DNA of 46,874 nucleotides from Methylococcales bacterium (lineage in GTDB: Bacteria > Pseudomonadota > Gammaproteobacteria > Methylococcales > Methylomonadaceae). The notes beneath the pieces are model-generated. The model saw only the letters and a list, made by a program, of their open reading frames with translations. It was not told the DNA's origin and ran no database searches. The DNA lies in NCBI GenBank assembly GCA_009692395.1, contig SHZG01000001.1, positions 1 to 46,874 on the forward strand, written 5' to 3'. Shown here piece after piece: positions 17,701 through 27,269 of the stretch. A program made the translations under genes and the position numbers. Within the stretch, counting starts at the first letter, position 1. Each line of letters begins with the position of its first letter.

Positions 17701-19495
17701 CGTAAGAGGCGGAGTCGTCTCTGGGAATCAACGTAATATCCACGAGGTCTTTACCTTCGCGGCGTAATCTGGCGTTAATGTCTTGCAACGCCCAATCAAT
17801 AATCGTCAGGGTGCGTAAGCCTAAAAAGTCGAACTTCACTAAACCGACGGCTTCGACATCGTCTTTATCAAACTGGGTGACTAAATTATTGCCTTCTTCA
17901 TCACAATACAACGCGGTGAAATCGGTTAATTTAGTCGGCGAAATCACTACGCCGCCTGCGTGTTTGCCTGCGTTTCTTACTGTGCCTTCCAGTGATAACG
18001 CCATATCAATCAGCGTTTTTACATCTTCTTCGTTGTCATAACGCTGTTTAAGATCGGGGCTATCCTTTAAGGCTTTAGTCAGTGTCATGCCAATTTCAAA
18101 CGGCACTAATTTGGCAAGGCTATCGACAAAACCATAACCCAAACCCGACACCCGCCCGACATCACGAATCACCGCTTTCGCCGCCATTGAACCGTAAGTG
18201 ATAATCTGCGCAACGTGATCGCGTCCGTAATGTTCTGCCACATATTGAATGACTTCATCACGTCTATCCATGCAGAAATCTATATCAAAGTCGGGCATGG
18301 ATACCCGCTCTGGATTTAAAAATCGCTCAAACAGTAAGTCAAATTCTATTGGGTCTAAGTCGGTAATTTTTAGCGCGTAAGCGACCAAAGAACCCGCGCC
18401 CGAACCACGGCCTGGCCCGACGGGAATAAGTTGGTTTTTTGCCCATTGAATAAAATCGGCAACAATTAAGAAATAACCTGAAAACCCCATTTGAGTAATC
18501 ATTTTTAGCTCAAAATCGAGGCGGTCATAATACACGACTCGGTTTTCTGCATCCGTGTGTTTACCGACTGCGGGCGAATGTTGCAAGCGTTCCTCTAAGC
18601 CTTTCAAGGCTTCTTGACTCATGACTTCACTTTGCGTCATGCCATCAGGCACGGGTGTATCAGGTAAAAAGTTGTCCCCCAACGTCAGCGATATATTGCA
18701 GCGTTTAGCGATTTCTACAGTATTGGCTAAGGCCTCAGGAATATCGGCAAATAGTTCTGCCATTTCCTCCGCAGAGCGACAATACTGCTGGTCAGTGTAG
18801 TCTTTAGGACGGCGCGGATCATCTAACACCCGTGATTGATTGATACACACGCGTACTTCGTGGGCGGCAAAATCTTTGCTGTGTAAAAAACGCACATCAT
18901 TGGTGGCAACCACAGGTAAATCCAGTTCCACTGCTAACGCTAATGCGGCGGCAATATAACGCTCTTCATCAGGTTTACCAACGCGTTGCAATTCCAAATA
19001 AAAACTATTTGGAAATAAATCAGCCCAAAAACCCGCCTGCCGCTTTGCCGCTTCAACATTATCCGCCAGTAACGCCTTGCCTATATCACCCGCCATCGCG
19101 CCCGACAACGCAATCAAGCCCGCATGATTAGCCACTAACCATTCCAGTTTGACCATCGGCACGCCTTGATGCTGCCCTTCTTGATACGCTTTAGAAATCA
19201 ACTCCGTTAGCGTCACATAGCCGATATTATTATTGACCAACAAGGTTAAATGGTAAGGATTGGCGGCATCATCGGCATTGAAAATCAACACATCTGCGCC
19301 TGCAATCGGCTTAACGCCCTGCCCTATCGTGGTTTTATAAAACTTAACCAACGAAAATAAATTAGCGTGTTCAGTCATTGCCACAGCGGGCATATTCAGT
19401 TCCAGTAAGCGTTTAACCAAGGGCTTAATCTTGACAATACCGTCTACTAGAGAAAATTCGCTGTGTAATCTGAGGTGTATAAAAGTCGGCTGCAT
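14723..19495 (-). CDS. dnaE: DNA polymerase III alpha subunit DnaE, with intein
   Basis: The replicative DNA polymerase catalytic subunit, encoded as a 1590-residue precursor. Removing the 432-residue intein leaves 1158 residues, the normal length for DnaE. The N-terminal PHP domain (FIHLRLHSEFSLVDG, EHANLFS) is followed by the polymerase domain, with catalytic aspartates in PDFDIDF and VKFDFLG, a helix-hairpin-helix region (GYGFNKSHSAAYA) and a C-terminal OB fold. The intein splits the conserved LRR/CMGKKKPEEM loop. The site used by the split DnaE intein of cyanobacteria (before the FNKSHS motif) is unoccupied. The TAG stop lies in a dispersed palindrome shared with the end of rne. The enzyme depends on protein splicing to be active. 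Confidence 0.97.
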   Translation of the reverse strand: MQPTFIHLRLHSEFSLVDGIVKIKPLVKRLLELNMPAVAMTEHANLFSLVKFYKTTIGQGVKPIAGADVLIFNADDAANPYHLTLLVNNNIGYVTLTELISKAYQEGQHQGVPMVKLEWLVANHAGLIALSGAMAGDIGKALLADNVEAAKRQAGFWADLFPNSFYLELQRVGKPDEERYIAAALALAVELDLPVVATNDVRFLHSKDFAAHEVRVCINQSRVLDDPRRPKDYTDQQYCRSAEEMAELFADIPEALANTVEIAKRCNISLTLGDNFLPDTPVPDGMTQSEVMSQEALKGLEERLQHSPAVGKHTDAENRVVYYDRLDFELKMITQMGFSGYFLIVADFIQWAKNQLIPVGPGRGSGAGSLVAYALKITDLDPIEFDLLFERFLNPERVSMPDFDIDFCMDRRDEVIQYVAEHYGRDHVAQIITYGSMAAKAVIRDVGRVSGLGYGFVDSLAKLVPFEIGMTLTKALKDSPDLKQRYDNEEDVKTLIDMALSLEGTVRNAGKHAGGVVISPTKLTDFTALYCDEEGNNLVTQFDKDDVEAVGLVKFDFLGLRTLTIIDWALQDINARLRREGKDLVDITLIPRDDSASYALLQNGDTTAVFQLESRGMKELIKKLRPDCFDDIIALVALFRPGPLESGMVDDYVNVKHKRQQAEYAHPLLEPILKPTNGVILYQEQVMQIAREMALYTLGGADMLRRCLSGSTQVVDVATGQCVSLQDIADNQEYWLGRQLFSVNLTTQKIVAQPITAIYPNGQREVWEITTKTQRKIRATSDHLFYTPLGWQTLEQFAVGDSIGLARTLPITQQSDITDAQIKLTAYLIGDGHVSTKKPSHSYFCNSDMAFIEDFNACSVKLFWQSAPLDSQYHDGRKTVCYARIGFVSAFKQWVDSHIKRAHSRDKEIPAWVYELSATHTALFLGALWATDGSFDTAIGHTDYNSTSPTLIKQVQYLLLRLGIVALFNKKTIQYKGQPYIAYRAQVTGREDVLKFCTVIQPFLSADKAQKAQLCYERVKEKLQNQSKHQLPAAVTHLISESKQVSGMTWSEIDAAVGVNKGVMSGGLNFTQPRQKLSRHRVRRFAEALQDKQLLAIADSEVFWDDIISIDYIGVDAVFDLTIPDTHNFIANDFIAHNCMGKKKPEEMAKERDKFTKGATENNVDESISTYVFDLMEKFAGYGFNKSHSAAYALVAYQTAWLKAHYQPEFMAAVLSADMDNTDKVVILIEECRHMKLKILPPTINVSKYKFTVNAQGHIVYGLGALKGAGEAAIEEMVKERDDNGLFSGLYDLCNRMDLRKFNKRVLEALIRAGAFDAFDDNRAAHLAELPTALKIAEQHGKMAAAGQNDLFGLAVSDDAAVDESQTYSATVVPWSAKDRLDAEKTVLGLYLTGHPIDSYAPELKELGIKSISAWMIDLERARSNGLKARVAGLAIDIGVRQNKQGKSRGVAILDDNTGRLEIAAQHEVFDNYQGIFSSDYKDAVLIVAGVLAINDYLNVPQLKVEKIYHIDQAREAYAKNLTLTWTVDNVMTELAAALTPFKGGRCPVVIEYSSVVARATLQLGDAWRVHPTDELLVQLKAFNATVKYK
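16082..17377 (-). other. DnaE intein with LAGLIDADG homing endonuclease domain
   Basis: An in-frame 432-residue protein intron occupying precursor residues 707-1138. It begins with Cys1 (CLSGSTQVVD) and has the block B TxxH motif at T74-H77 (TSDH). Two LAGLIDADG-type motifs are at about 118-126 (LTAYLIGDG) and 217-227 (LFLGALWATDG). It ends with the His431-Asn432 pair (FIAHN), followed by Cys+1 of the host protein. All residues for class 1 splicing are present. The acidic residues of both endonuclease motifs are kept, so the element may still be mobile. A segment near 340-385 (TWSEIDAAVGV...RVRRFAEAL) looks like a helix-turn-helix DNA-binding part. Confidence 0.93.
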
Positions 19496-19617
19496 GGAGG
19501 GTTATAGCTTGGGTTGTGAATGATGGTTCTTACGCTAACGTGCGGGAACTAGGCAGAAACGTAGTTGGGTAGGTACAAGAGCGAGAACTTCATAACAAGC
19601 CACGCTACTTGAGCCAA

Positions 19618-19653
19618 CGTTGCCCCGTTACAGAGTTATGTAACGGGGCAACG
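19618..19653. repeat. Hairpin upstream of dnaE (GTTGCCCCGTTAC)
   Basis: A perfect 14-base-pair stem CGTTGCCCCGTTAC / GTAACGGGGCAACG with an eight-base loop. It lies between the unknown gene ending the msbA cluster side and dnaE, in a 225-base gap (19496-19720). I see no gene in that gap. The stem is another example of the intergenic palindromes spread through the window. Confidence 0.85.
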
Positions 19654-19720
19654 CGACAATGATTTGTAGTATGACTAACTACCGTGCTGATTACACAAGA
19701 TAAACGTAATTAAACTTTTT

Positions 19721-20104
19721 CTATTCTGAGGTTTCAACTTTGAACACGTCAGCGATAAGTGCAAAGTAAGGCTCTAATTGGGGTATTACGGGGATTTTCC
19801 ATTCTTTTCCCACGAAATGTACTAATAAATTATTCAACCAAGGTTTATTTGATTGTGCTTGTTGAATGATAAATGTGTACGATTCTTTATCGCTAATAAT
19901 GCCAAAACCGTCCACCCACACTTCAATCGCTTCGGTTTCACCGTAAAGCATTGTTTGAACGTGTACTTTTCGGGTATCAAGATCAAAACTAAACGCTGTT
20001 AATTCTGCAATACCCTTAAGTACAATATTTGCCACCCAAGTAATCATCACGTTGGGTGTCAATTTTATTGCCATTTTTATTAAACTAGTTTTATAACTCA
20101 TCAT
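19721..20104 (-). CDS. Uncharacterised 127-residue protein
   Basis: I do not recognise the family with confidence. The protein has a basic, amphipathic N-terminus (SYKTSLIKMAIKLTPNVMITWVANIVLKG). A beta-rich middle follows (FSFDLDTRKVHVQTMLYGE, EAIEVWVDGFGII), then a WLNNLLVHFVGKEWKIP segment and an acidic end. There is no clear signal peptide or transmembrane helix. The alternation of hydrophobic strands suggests a lipid- or membrane-surface-binding protein, but this is only a guess. It could start at the first or second of two adjacent methionines. It lies between dnaE and a frameshifted secreted protein on the same strand. Codon use looks like its neighbours, which supports a real gene. 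Confidence 0.7.
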   Translation of the reverse strand: MMSYKTSLIKMAIKLTPNVMITWVANIVLKGIAELTAFSFDLDTRKVHVQTMLYGETEAIEVWVDGFGIISDKESYTFIIQQAQSNKPWLNNLLVHFVGKEWKIPVIPQLEPYFALIADVFKVETSE

Positions 20105-20146
20105 GTAGCCTTTATTAATTATGCGGTGAGGGCGTTCCAGTAAACA

Positions 20147-20583
20147 TTAATAGCGTGGTTGCTGAGGATAACTTTGCTGTTGTGGTGGATAGCCTTGGGG
20201 TTGTTGTTGAGGATAACCTTGCTGTTGTGGGTAGCCTTGTTGTGGTTGCTGATAGCCAGCAGGTCTAGTCGGTGGCAATTTGCTACCTGTGATAACCTTG
20301 TTGAGATAGCCTTTTTGCTGCATACAACCATCAATTTTGGGCTGTGGGACTAAGGCTTTAGTAGCAACATTTTTAATGATACTCATGGCATCATTGCCTA
20401 CTGGAGCTTCATCTCCTGCATGCACTTGATCTTCGCAATCTGCGGTCGCACTAGGATCAGCAAGATAGCCTTCACGTCTACCCAGATAGTGCTTTGTTTA
20501 GGTGCTGCTTGGGCGGTTGTGAGTCCTAGTGATAATAATAGACTAACCAACAAGCTCATTTTTAAGGCTGAATTTGAATTCAT
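20147..20583 (-). pseudogene. Secreted Gln/Tyr/Pro-repeat protein with a frameshift
   Basis: The start at 20583 gives a clear signal peptide (MSLLVSLLLSLGLTTAQA, cut near residue 27). About ten codons later the sensible frame moves to another phase. There it continues as GYLADPSATADCEDQVHAG, a region with paired cysteines, and a tail of GYPQQQ-type repeats ending PRY. The shift lies between about 20475 and 20497 and equals one missing base. The rejoined protein would have roughly 145 residues. The repeats (QQGYPQQ and variants) resemble low-complexity tails of surface or envelope proteins. No function can be assigned. The frameshift may be a true mutation or a base-calling error. Confidence 0.6.
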
Positions 20584-20652
20584 AATAAGTTCTCTTTGTT
20601 GTTAAACTAAAACAGTAATTTTCTAATGATTCACTGAATCAGTTGCTGAATA

Positions 20653-22410
20653 TTATAAGTCAGCGGGTTCAGGCTGTTCTGTAAACTGTACTGAGTGCAA
20701 TCGAGAGTACGCACCATTTTTCTCGATTAATTCCTGATGTGACCCTTGTTCGACAATTCGTCCTTGTTCCATGACTAAAATCATATCAGCATTTTCAATG
20801 GTCGATAAACGATGTGCTATGACTAAGGTAGTGCGTTGCCCCATAATTTTTTGTAAAGCAACTTGTATGTAGCGTTCTGATGCGGTATCCAGTGCGGAGG
20901 TAGCTTCATCAAGTATTAACAACGGCGCGTCTTTTAATAAAGCCCGCGCAATGGCTAAACGCTGGCGTTGTCCACCTGATAATTTTACCCCGTTTTCACC
21001 GATTTCCGTCTCTAAACCTAACTCCATATTATCGATAAATTCCATTGCATAGGCATCAACCGCAGCGGTGACAACGGCTTCACGATTTGAACCTGCCAAC
21101 GCGCCATAAGCAATATTATTAAAAACAGTGTCGTTAAATAAAGTGACTTGTTGATTTACCAACGCAATTTGTTTGCGTAAATTAGGCAGTTTATAGTGGC
21201 TAATGTCTATCCCATCAAGCAATATTTCACCTTCGGCGTGGTGATAAAACCGTGACACTAAACTGACTAACGTGCTTTTTCCACTGCCCGATGCACCAAC
21301 CAGCGCGATAGTTTGCCCTGCTTCGGCTTTAAAACTAATGTCTATTAACGCAGGTTCGTTGACACCCTCATATTGAAACGTTAAATGTTTAAATTCCAGT
21401 GTTCCAACACAGCGTTCAATTTCATAATCGCCTTCGTCCACTTCGCTTTTTTCATCTAAAATTTCAAATAATGATTCAGCGGCAACAATACCTTTTTGAA
21501 TATCGCTATTGGCATCACTCAGTTGGCGTATCGGTCTGGGCAATAAAAACGCCGCTGTTAAATAACCAATAAATGCACCTGTGGATGATTGTTCCATAAA
21601 AAACAACGCCATGTACATTAATCCCGATAACGCAATGGCAATAATAATTTGCAATACGGGCGTGTGAATAGAAATAGTGGTGGATAACTTTAGAGATTGT
21701 TGACGATTAAATAAACTACTGTCTAAAAAACGTTTTTTCTCATAGTCTTCGCCGCCGTAGCTACGCACCACGCGATAACTGCTCACTAATTCTGAGGTGA
21801 TGTGTGTTATATCACCGATAGATTCTTGAATTTTTTTACTGATAATGCGTAATCGCTTACTCACATACACCACTATCACGGCAATAATCGGCGCGATACC
21901 AATAAAGACCAGCGACAACTGCCAGTTACTGTAAAACAAGTACGCCAACAAACCCAACGCCGTTAAACCTTCACGAACAAAAGTACGAATAGCATCGGTG
22001 GCCGCATTAGTGACCTGCCCAACATTATTAGTAATACGCGAAATCATGTGACCGCTGTTATTGGCATCAAAATAGACGGTAGGTAATTCAGTATATTTAT
22101 CAAAAATCTCACAACGTAAGCTATGCACGACATTACAAGACACTCTAGCCAAGAAATAGTTGCCTAAAAATGCCCCAATGCTACGCACCACAATCAAACC
22201 ACTAAACCACAAAGGCAATAGCATCATTTTTTCAGGCGAATGATTTTGCAAAGTGTTAATAATCATTTTAATCAACGCCGCAAATAACGGCTGTGTCGCT
22301 GAATAGATTAAAAAGCCAAATATACTGATGGCAAATAACGCTTTGTGCGGGGCTAAGTAAGTCAATAATCGCTTGTAGATTTTTGCGTTGCCGCTGAGTT
22401 CTTTTTTCAT
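20653..22410 (-). CDS. msbA: Lipid A export ABC transporter MsbA
   Basis: MsbA is a homodimeric inner-membrane flippase that moves core-lipid A to the periplasmic face using ATP. At 585 residues it is typical. Six transmembrane helices occupy about residues 20-310. The ATPase domain has Walker A GASGSGKST (372-380), the signature LSGGQRQR (477-484), Walker B LLILDE (497-502) and the H-loop in VIAHRLST. The start codon overlaps the stop of the upstream methyltransferase gene by four bases (ATGA). That is a surprising partner, because msbA more often sits with lpxK or other LPS genes; it may be read from the restriction-modification transcript or an internal promoter. Confidence 0.93.
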   Translation of the reverse strand: MKKELSGNAKIYKRLLTYLAPHKALFAISIFGFLIYSATQPLFAALIKMIINTLQNHSPEKMMLLPLWFSGLIVVRSIGAFLGNYFLARVSCNVVHSLRCEIFDKYTELPTVYFDANNSGHMISRITNNVGQVTNAATDAIRTFVREGLTALGLLAYLFYSNWQLSLVFIGIAPIIAVIVVYVSKRLRIISKKIQESIGDITHITSELVSSYRVVRSYGGEDYEKKRFLDSSLFNRQQSLKLSTTISIHTPVLQIIIAIALSGLMYMALFFMEQSSTGAFIGYLTAAFLLPRPIRQLSDANSDIQKGIVAAESLFEILDEKSEVDEGDYEIERCVGTLEFKHLTFQYEGVNEPALIDISFKAEAGQTIALVGASGSGKSTLVSLVSRFYHHAEGEILLDGIDISHYKLPNLRKQIALVNQQVTLFNDTVFNNIAYGALAGSNREAVVTAAVDAYAMEFIDNMELGLETEIGENGVKLSGGQRQRLAIARALLKDAPLLILDEATSALDTASERYIQVALQKIMGQRTTLVIAHRLSTIENADMILVMEQGRIVEQGSHQELIEKNGAYSRLHSVQFTEQPEPADL

Positions 22411-24290
22411 AAATTTTTCACCGTTTCATCACCACTGATATTCCTCACTTTCAACCGTTTTGGCTGTTTATCGACGTAAATTTTGCCATCCCAAAATATT
22501 TTACTTTTTACGCCATCTTTTACCATAAAACCCAATTTATCTATTTTAATTGCTGTCGAACTATGCCACGCACCGCTGTCATTTTCACAATCCAGCGCGA
22601 CCAATTCAATTAATTCCAGCCCATCATCACTAATAACTATAGGCGTTTTGGTACTGCTTTTTTGATTAAAGGTTTCAATTTTTTGCATTAAGCGGTCGCT
22701 GAACAATTCTAAAATTTCAACTTCAAAACCGCTGTCAATCGCGTTGCATTTCACGTTCACACTGTCTTCAATCACCACATCATGCAGTAAATCTTTTAAA
22801 TCCTGTAATTCGACTTCAATGTTAGTGTTGTTATTGTCGTGAATGAATTTTTTTAGTTCTTTTTCATCGTCAATATCAATGTAATACACAATCACTTTTT
22901 TCACATCTTCTAAATCAGGCAATTCTTGATTTAAAATCTGATTCATTTGCGGCATGTCTAATACCTTTTCTTGCGAATTCAACAAATTCGGCACACAAAC
23001 AGGCATCGTGCCTAACTTGCTATCGACAATGGAACCAAACCAAAACACAACAATGCCTTCTACGCCACGTTGCAAACTCGGAATCAACGTTGCCAATTTA
23101 TCCATCGTTTGTTGTGGATTACTAAATAAACTCACGCCGTCTTGAATTTCTAAAATCTGAAAACTCGCGCCCGCTTCTTTCAAACGGTCACGCACGGTTT
23201 GAATACTGTGAATGCCTACGTCGCAATGAATAAAACGCCGTACTAAATCATGCGCGACTTTTGCGGTCACGCCACTGCCACCAAAAAAATCCGCGACAAT
23301 CATGTTTTCGTTGCTGCTGGCTTTGATGATTCGAGAAAGTAATCCTTCAGATTTTTGAGTGGCATACTGCAAGTATTCAGTCGCGCCACTGATAATAGGT
23401 TTTGTAGCGTCATGATCCCAAACATCTCTCACATAAACTTCAGCAAAGTGACTATCAAATAAAATCGCTTTAAATTTATCGGGTAAAGCAACTTGTTTTT
23501 CAATGCAGTCTTTGATGGTTAAAATATCTTTGTCTGTTAATTTGCTCAAATTAGCATCGATTTTTTTTGTATCGATAAAAGGTTTTTCATATTTAACAAT
23601 TTCTTTTTCTGGCTTAAATACATAATCATCGTTTAACGAGTAATAGAACAGCGTGTCATGCTTTTTAGGGAAATTTCGTTTACTAATGCCTTGAATTCTA
23701 TAGCCATAAATAATTTCATTTCTAAAATTATCCTCACCAAAAACTTCATCCATTAAAATTTTCACATAATGCCCAATATGCCAATCCAAATGCACATAAA
23801 TACTGGCGGTGTCACTCATGACGCTTTTAATGGCGGTTCAATTTTCATACATCCAATTTAAATAATCTTCTTTTTGCCAAATGTCGCCGTACCTTTTTTC
23901 TTCAAAACTCCGTAATTCTTCGCTATCCATTGTTTGTTCAGCGGCGGCGATTTTTTCGGCAAGTTTTGAATTTTTGCGGATATAAATTTTTTTCGCATAA
24001 TCTGCGCCACTGGCAAAAGGCGGGTCGATATAAACCAAATCGACTTGAATGTTTTGGGTTTTCAAATACGCGCACGCAGATAAACATTCACCACGCAGCA
24101 CTAAATTTTCGGACGGTTCGCCGATGCTTTCTTGTGTTTCAACTTCGTAAAAAGGCATTCCACGTTGAATACGGTCAAACATTTGGTTGTTTTCGCGGTA
24201 ACGTAAAACTCGTTGTGGTCGCGTGATGTTATTTAAAATCGCCTGTCCTTCAACGGGATTTTTTGCGTGGGGAATGTATTTTATGGGCAT
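22407..24290 (-). pseudogene. Type III-type DNA methyltransferase (Mod) with in-frame stop
   Basis: A beta-class N6-adenine (or N4-cytosine) methyltransferase, readable as one frame except for a TGA in the 18 bases between 23838 and 23819. The N-terminal part (150 residues) holds the catalytic motif DPPF in VDLVYIDPPFASG. The C-terminal part (470 residues) holds the SIYVHLDWHIGHYVK region and the SAM-binding motif DFFGGSG, followed by the long C-terminal region typical of Mod subunits. The order, motif IV before motif I, fits Mod proteins of type III systems. The stop follows NWMYEN, where the homologous run continues TAIKSVMSDT; a CGA to TGA change would explain it. Truncation removes the SAM-binding half, so the enzyme should be inactive unless there is readthrough. 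Confidence 0.8.
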
Positions 24291-24292
24291 GA

Positions 24293-27175
24293 TTAGTTAT
24301 TAAAAAATTGGTTAATTTTAGTGTTAAGTTTCGCGGTGTTGGTTTCAATGGTTTGGCTGTCTTCTAAATACAAGAAATCAAACCGCGCATAACCTTATTT
24401 TTCATTGTTCACGCGCAAAAATTCGTCTTTCATGAAAGTTTTTCGAGGCTTGAATTTCTCCGCATAAACGCCGCCTTTAGTTTCGATAATTAACACTTTA
24501 TGAATTTTGTTTGCATCATCGCGGCGAATCATCAAAAAATCGGGCGTGTAATGTCCGATGTTTTTCCAATACTTGCCGTTTTTGGTAAAACAATCGATGA
24601 CAAATTCTGTTAAACCACGTTCGCCGTTGTAATAAATTTCTAGCGCGTTGGCTTTATTTTGAAAATCTGTCAACGATAAGGTTTTTTTAAACAACTCAAA
24701 TTCAAAACCACTCGCGCCACTTGCACCAAAATCGTAGGGTAAATAATGAAACGTTTGGTATTTTTGCTTCACAATCGCGCTGACTTCAAAACCTGTTTGG
24801 AATGCTTAAAATGTTGGTACAAAATGCGCTAAACCTTGTACTTCCATTGATTGCTTCATTGCATCACAGCCGCGTTGTTTTTCGGCTAAATCAACTTCAA
24901 GCGGTTTGTTATTTGCGTCGCATTCTAAAATTTTCGCCGTATCAATTTTATTTGGATAAAGCCCCGTGCTGTCATTTACAGCCGTTAATTTTTCAACTAA
25001 CAATAATTGCACTGTTTGCGGGATGATTTCGGTTTCTGTTTGCAGTTCACGTTTGCAGGAAAAACTCAAACGGACTTGGCGTTCAATACGCGGTAAATCG
25101 TACAAATCATTGAAAAAATGTTGCCCGTTTTTCTGATAAGTTACAGATTCAAATAATTTGCAAATGTCAGAATGAAAAACGTTTAATTGTTCGAGGCTTA
25201 AGGTTTTGAAACTGCCGCGCACTGTGTCAAATAACCATTGTTTATACGAGGCGACTTGCTCGCCTTCTTCGTTGATAAAACGAGTTGATCCTTCACCGAT
25301 ACTGTCGATGGTGTCTGTTGTGGTGCTGGCAATTCTTTTGTAATTATCAATTTCAACAAGCAACATGCTTAATTTTTCATGGGTGTTGGCATCGTCTTCA
25401 ATGTCGGTTGCTTGATAAGTGACTTTGAGCTGGTGAAATTCAAGCGTAGGCACAGATAATTGTTCTAACCGTGAAACGCGCTCAATTTTAGCAGTCGTTT
25501 CGCTACCTTTTACTGCATTCAGGTCGTCGATGGTGATGTGCTGTTCTTGCTGTAATTGTTTATTGAGCGTGTCAGCATTGTCTTGATTCAGCCAAATTAA
25601 CGCGGTTTCATGTTCGTTACTATCCACTTGACGCAAACAACGGCAAGCGGTTTGCAGCACCATGTTTTGTGCGCTATCGCCTTTTTGCGACAAAATCACA
25701 CCTGTTAAACTTGGACAATCCCAACCTTCTTTACCAATTTGTACCAGTAAAATGTAACGGTGTTTTGAGTGCGGCAAATCCAGCGAACGAAAGGCTAACT
25801 CGTTTTCTTTGGCAATCGGATAGTTTTTGTTACCACCATGAAATTCTAAAATTTCGTCAGGATTAACCGCCAATTCACTGGTTAAAAATGGCAAAATGTT
25901 TTCATATAAATCATCAATGCTGGTGCAGTAAATAGCGAGTTTTGGAATCGTTCCATTTGCATAAATTTTGTGGCGATAAAGCGTGTCAAAGTCTTGAACG
26001 CCGTGTTTAATAATTTCAAGACGCGTTAAGTTTTTGCCCGTTTGAACTCTTGGTTTTTTCAAAAAAGTTTTAACTGCGTCAATCAACGGATAGTAATAAA
26101 CAGTGTTGCTGATGTCGGTGAGTTTTAAACTCACAGACGCGATCTTAATAGTGTCGGCTTTTTGCAAATACGGCGTGCCTGAAAAACCCAAAACGGTGGT
26201 GATGTTGTCGCCCGCGTGCCAATCGGTAACAACACGACGCAATTTAATATCATCGGTTGCTGCGTGGTGAACTTCGTCAATTAAAATCGAAAGGTTAGGA
26301 ATTTCACCAATAAGATGCCGCAGCTCGTTAGCGAAACGTGATTTTTCGTCGGCGGTTTTTTCGATAATGGTTTGTGTCGGATTGAGTTCTATTCTATCTA
26401 AAATCACTTTTTCCGCATTGACGACAAACACTTGACTAAACGGATTTGGCAAAACGTTATTGACCTTTTGTGCATTCGGATTATTCGCCTTATTACTTTT
26501 TTTCGCTGATTTTGATTCGTCTAATACGTCAAATTTGAGCAAATTTTTTAAATGGCTTGCTGTGGGTTCTGGCAAAACCCAAGACGGTTCAAACTGTTTA
26601 ATGGTTTTTACACTGGGTACGATGGACGATTTTAAACCCGATGGAATCAACACTAAAAAATTATGCGCGACATGTTTGTGGTCTGGTTCAAGTTCAGCAA
26701 AGTACAAATTTAAGTACATAAACGCTGCCATCAAATAGGTTTTACCCGCACCCATAGGCAAACTGAGCAAATAATCAGGATAACTGACGTTATAAAATAG
26801 CGATTTGATTATTGCGTCGTAATCTAAGGCACTGGGATTTTCTAGTATTAAATCCGTTAGTTTTTTCAATTTCTGCTGGGTAGCAAATTGATATAACGCC
26901 AGTGCGTTAGGATTTTTCTCTAAATAAGCCCGCGCCTGTTGATTGATGTTAAGTTTATTTAACTCTATGGCTTGATTAAAAAATCCTTCGGAAAAATTTT
27001 TCCACAGCGGTTTATTTTCACCTGCTATTTTTAAAAAAAGATAGGTTTCAATGGCTGCAATTTGGGGCGTGCGCAGTTTCCCAACGCTTTTAATGTAACT
27101 CATTAAACCTGTAATTGCGCAATCTGGAGAGTGTAGCCACTGGTTTTTTTTCGAGCTGATAATGTTATTTAGCAT
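24293..27175 (-). pseudogene. Type III restriction helicase-nuclease (Res) with two in-frame stops
   Basis: A superfamily 2 helicase fused to a C-terminal nuclease domain, as in Res subunits. The first 789 residues carry Walker A MGAGKT (141-146), the DEVH box (300-303), WDCPSL and the CRCLRQV motif VI region. A TAA at 24806-24808 interrupts the frame. The next 136 codons hold the PD-(D/E)xK nuclease (YTPDFLMI...LIIETKGG). A second TAA at 24395-24397 is followed by 33 more open codons ending at 24293. All three pieces are in the same phase. Each stop could come from CAA by one change. Without the nuclease domain no cleavage is expected. Res lies upstream of mod, the reverse of the usual order, with only 2 bases between them. 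Confidence 0.8.
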
Positions 27176-27269
27176 TTTTAATTTTTATCGAGTGTCTTTT
27201 TATAATAGCGGGCGGCTGTAACGTAGAGCTTCACTATAAAATCTATGGGGCGTGTAAATTCATAGAAAT

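Noticed and set aside
20159..20353. Plus-strand hydrophobic frame opposite the GYPQQ repeat region
   Set aside because: It is the complement of a repetitive Gln/Pro/Tyr coding tail, which always yields Leu/Trp-rich antisense frames.
472..27175. Reassigned stop codons (TGA or TAA read as amino acids) to explain the interrupted genes
   Set aside because: Intact genes in the window end normally at TAA, TAG and TGA, and housekeeping genes have no internal stops, so ordinary nonsense mutation or error is simpler.
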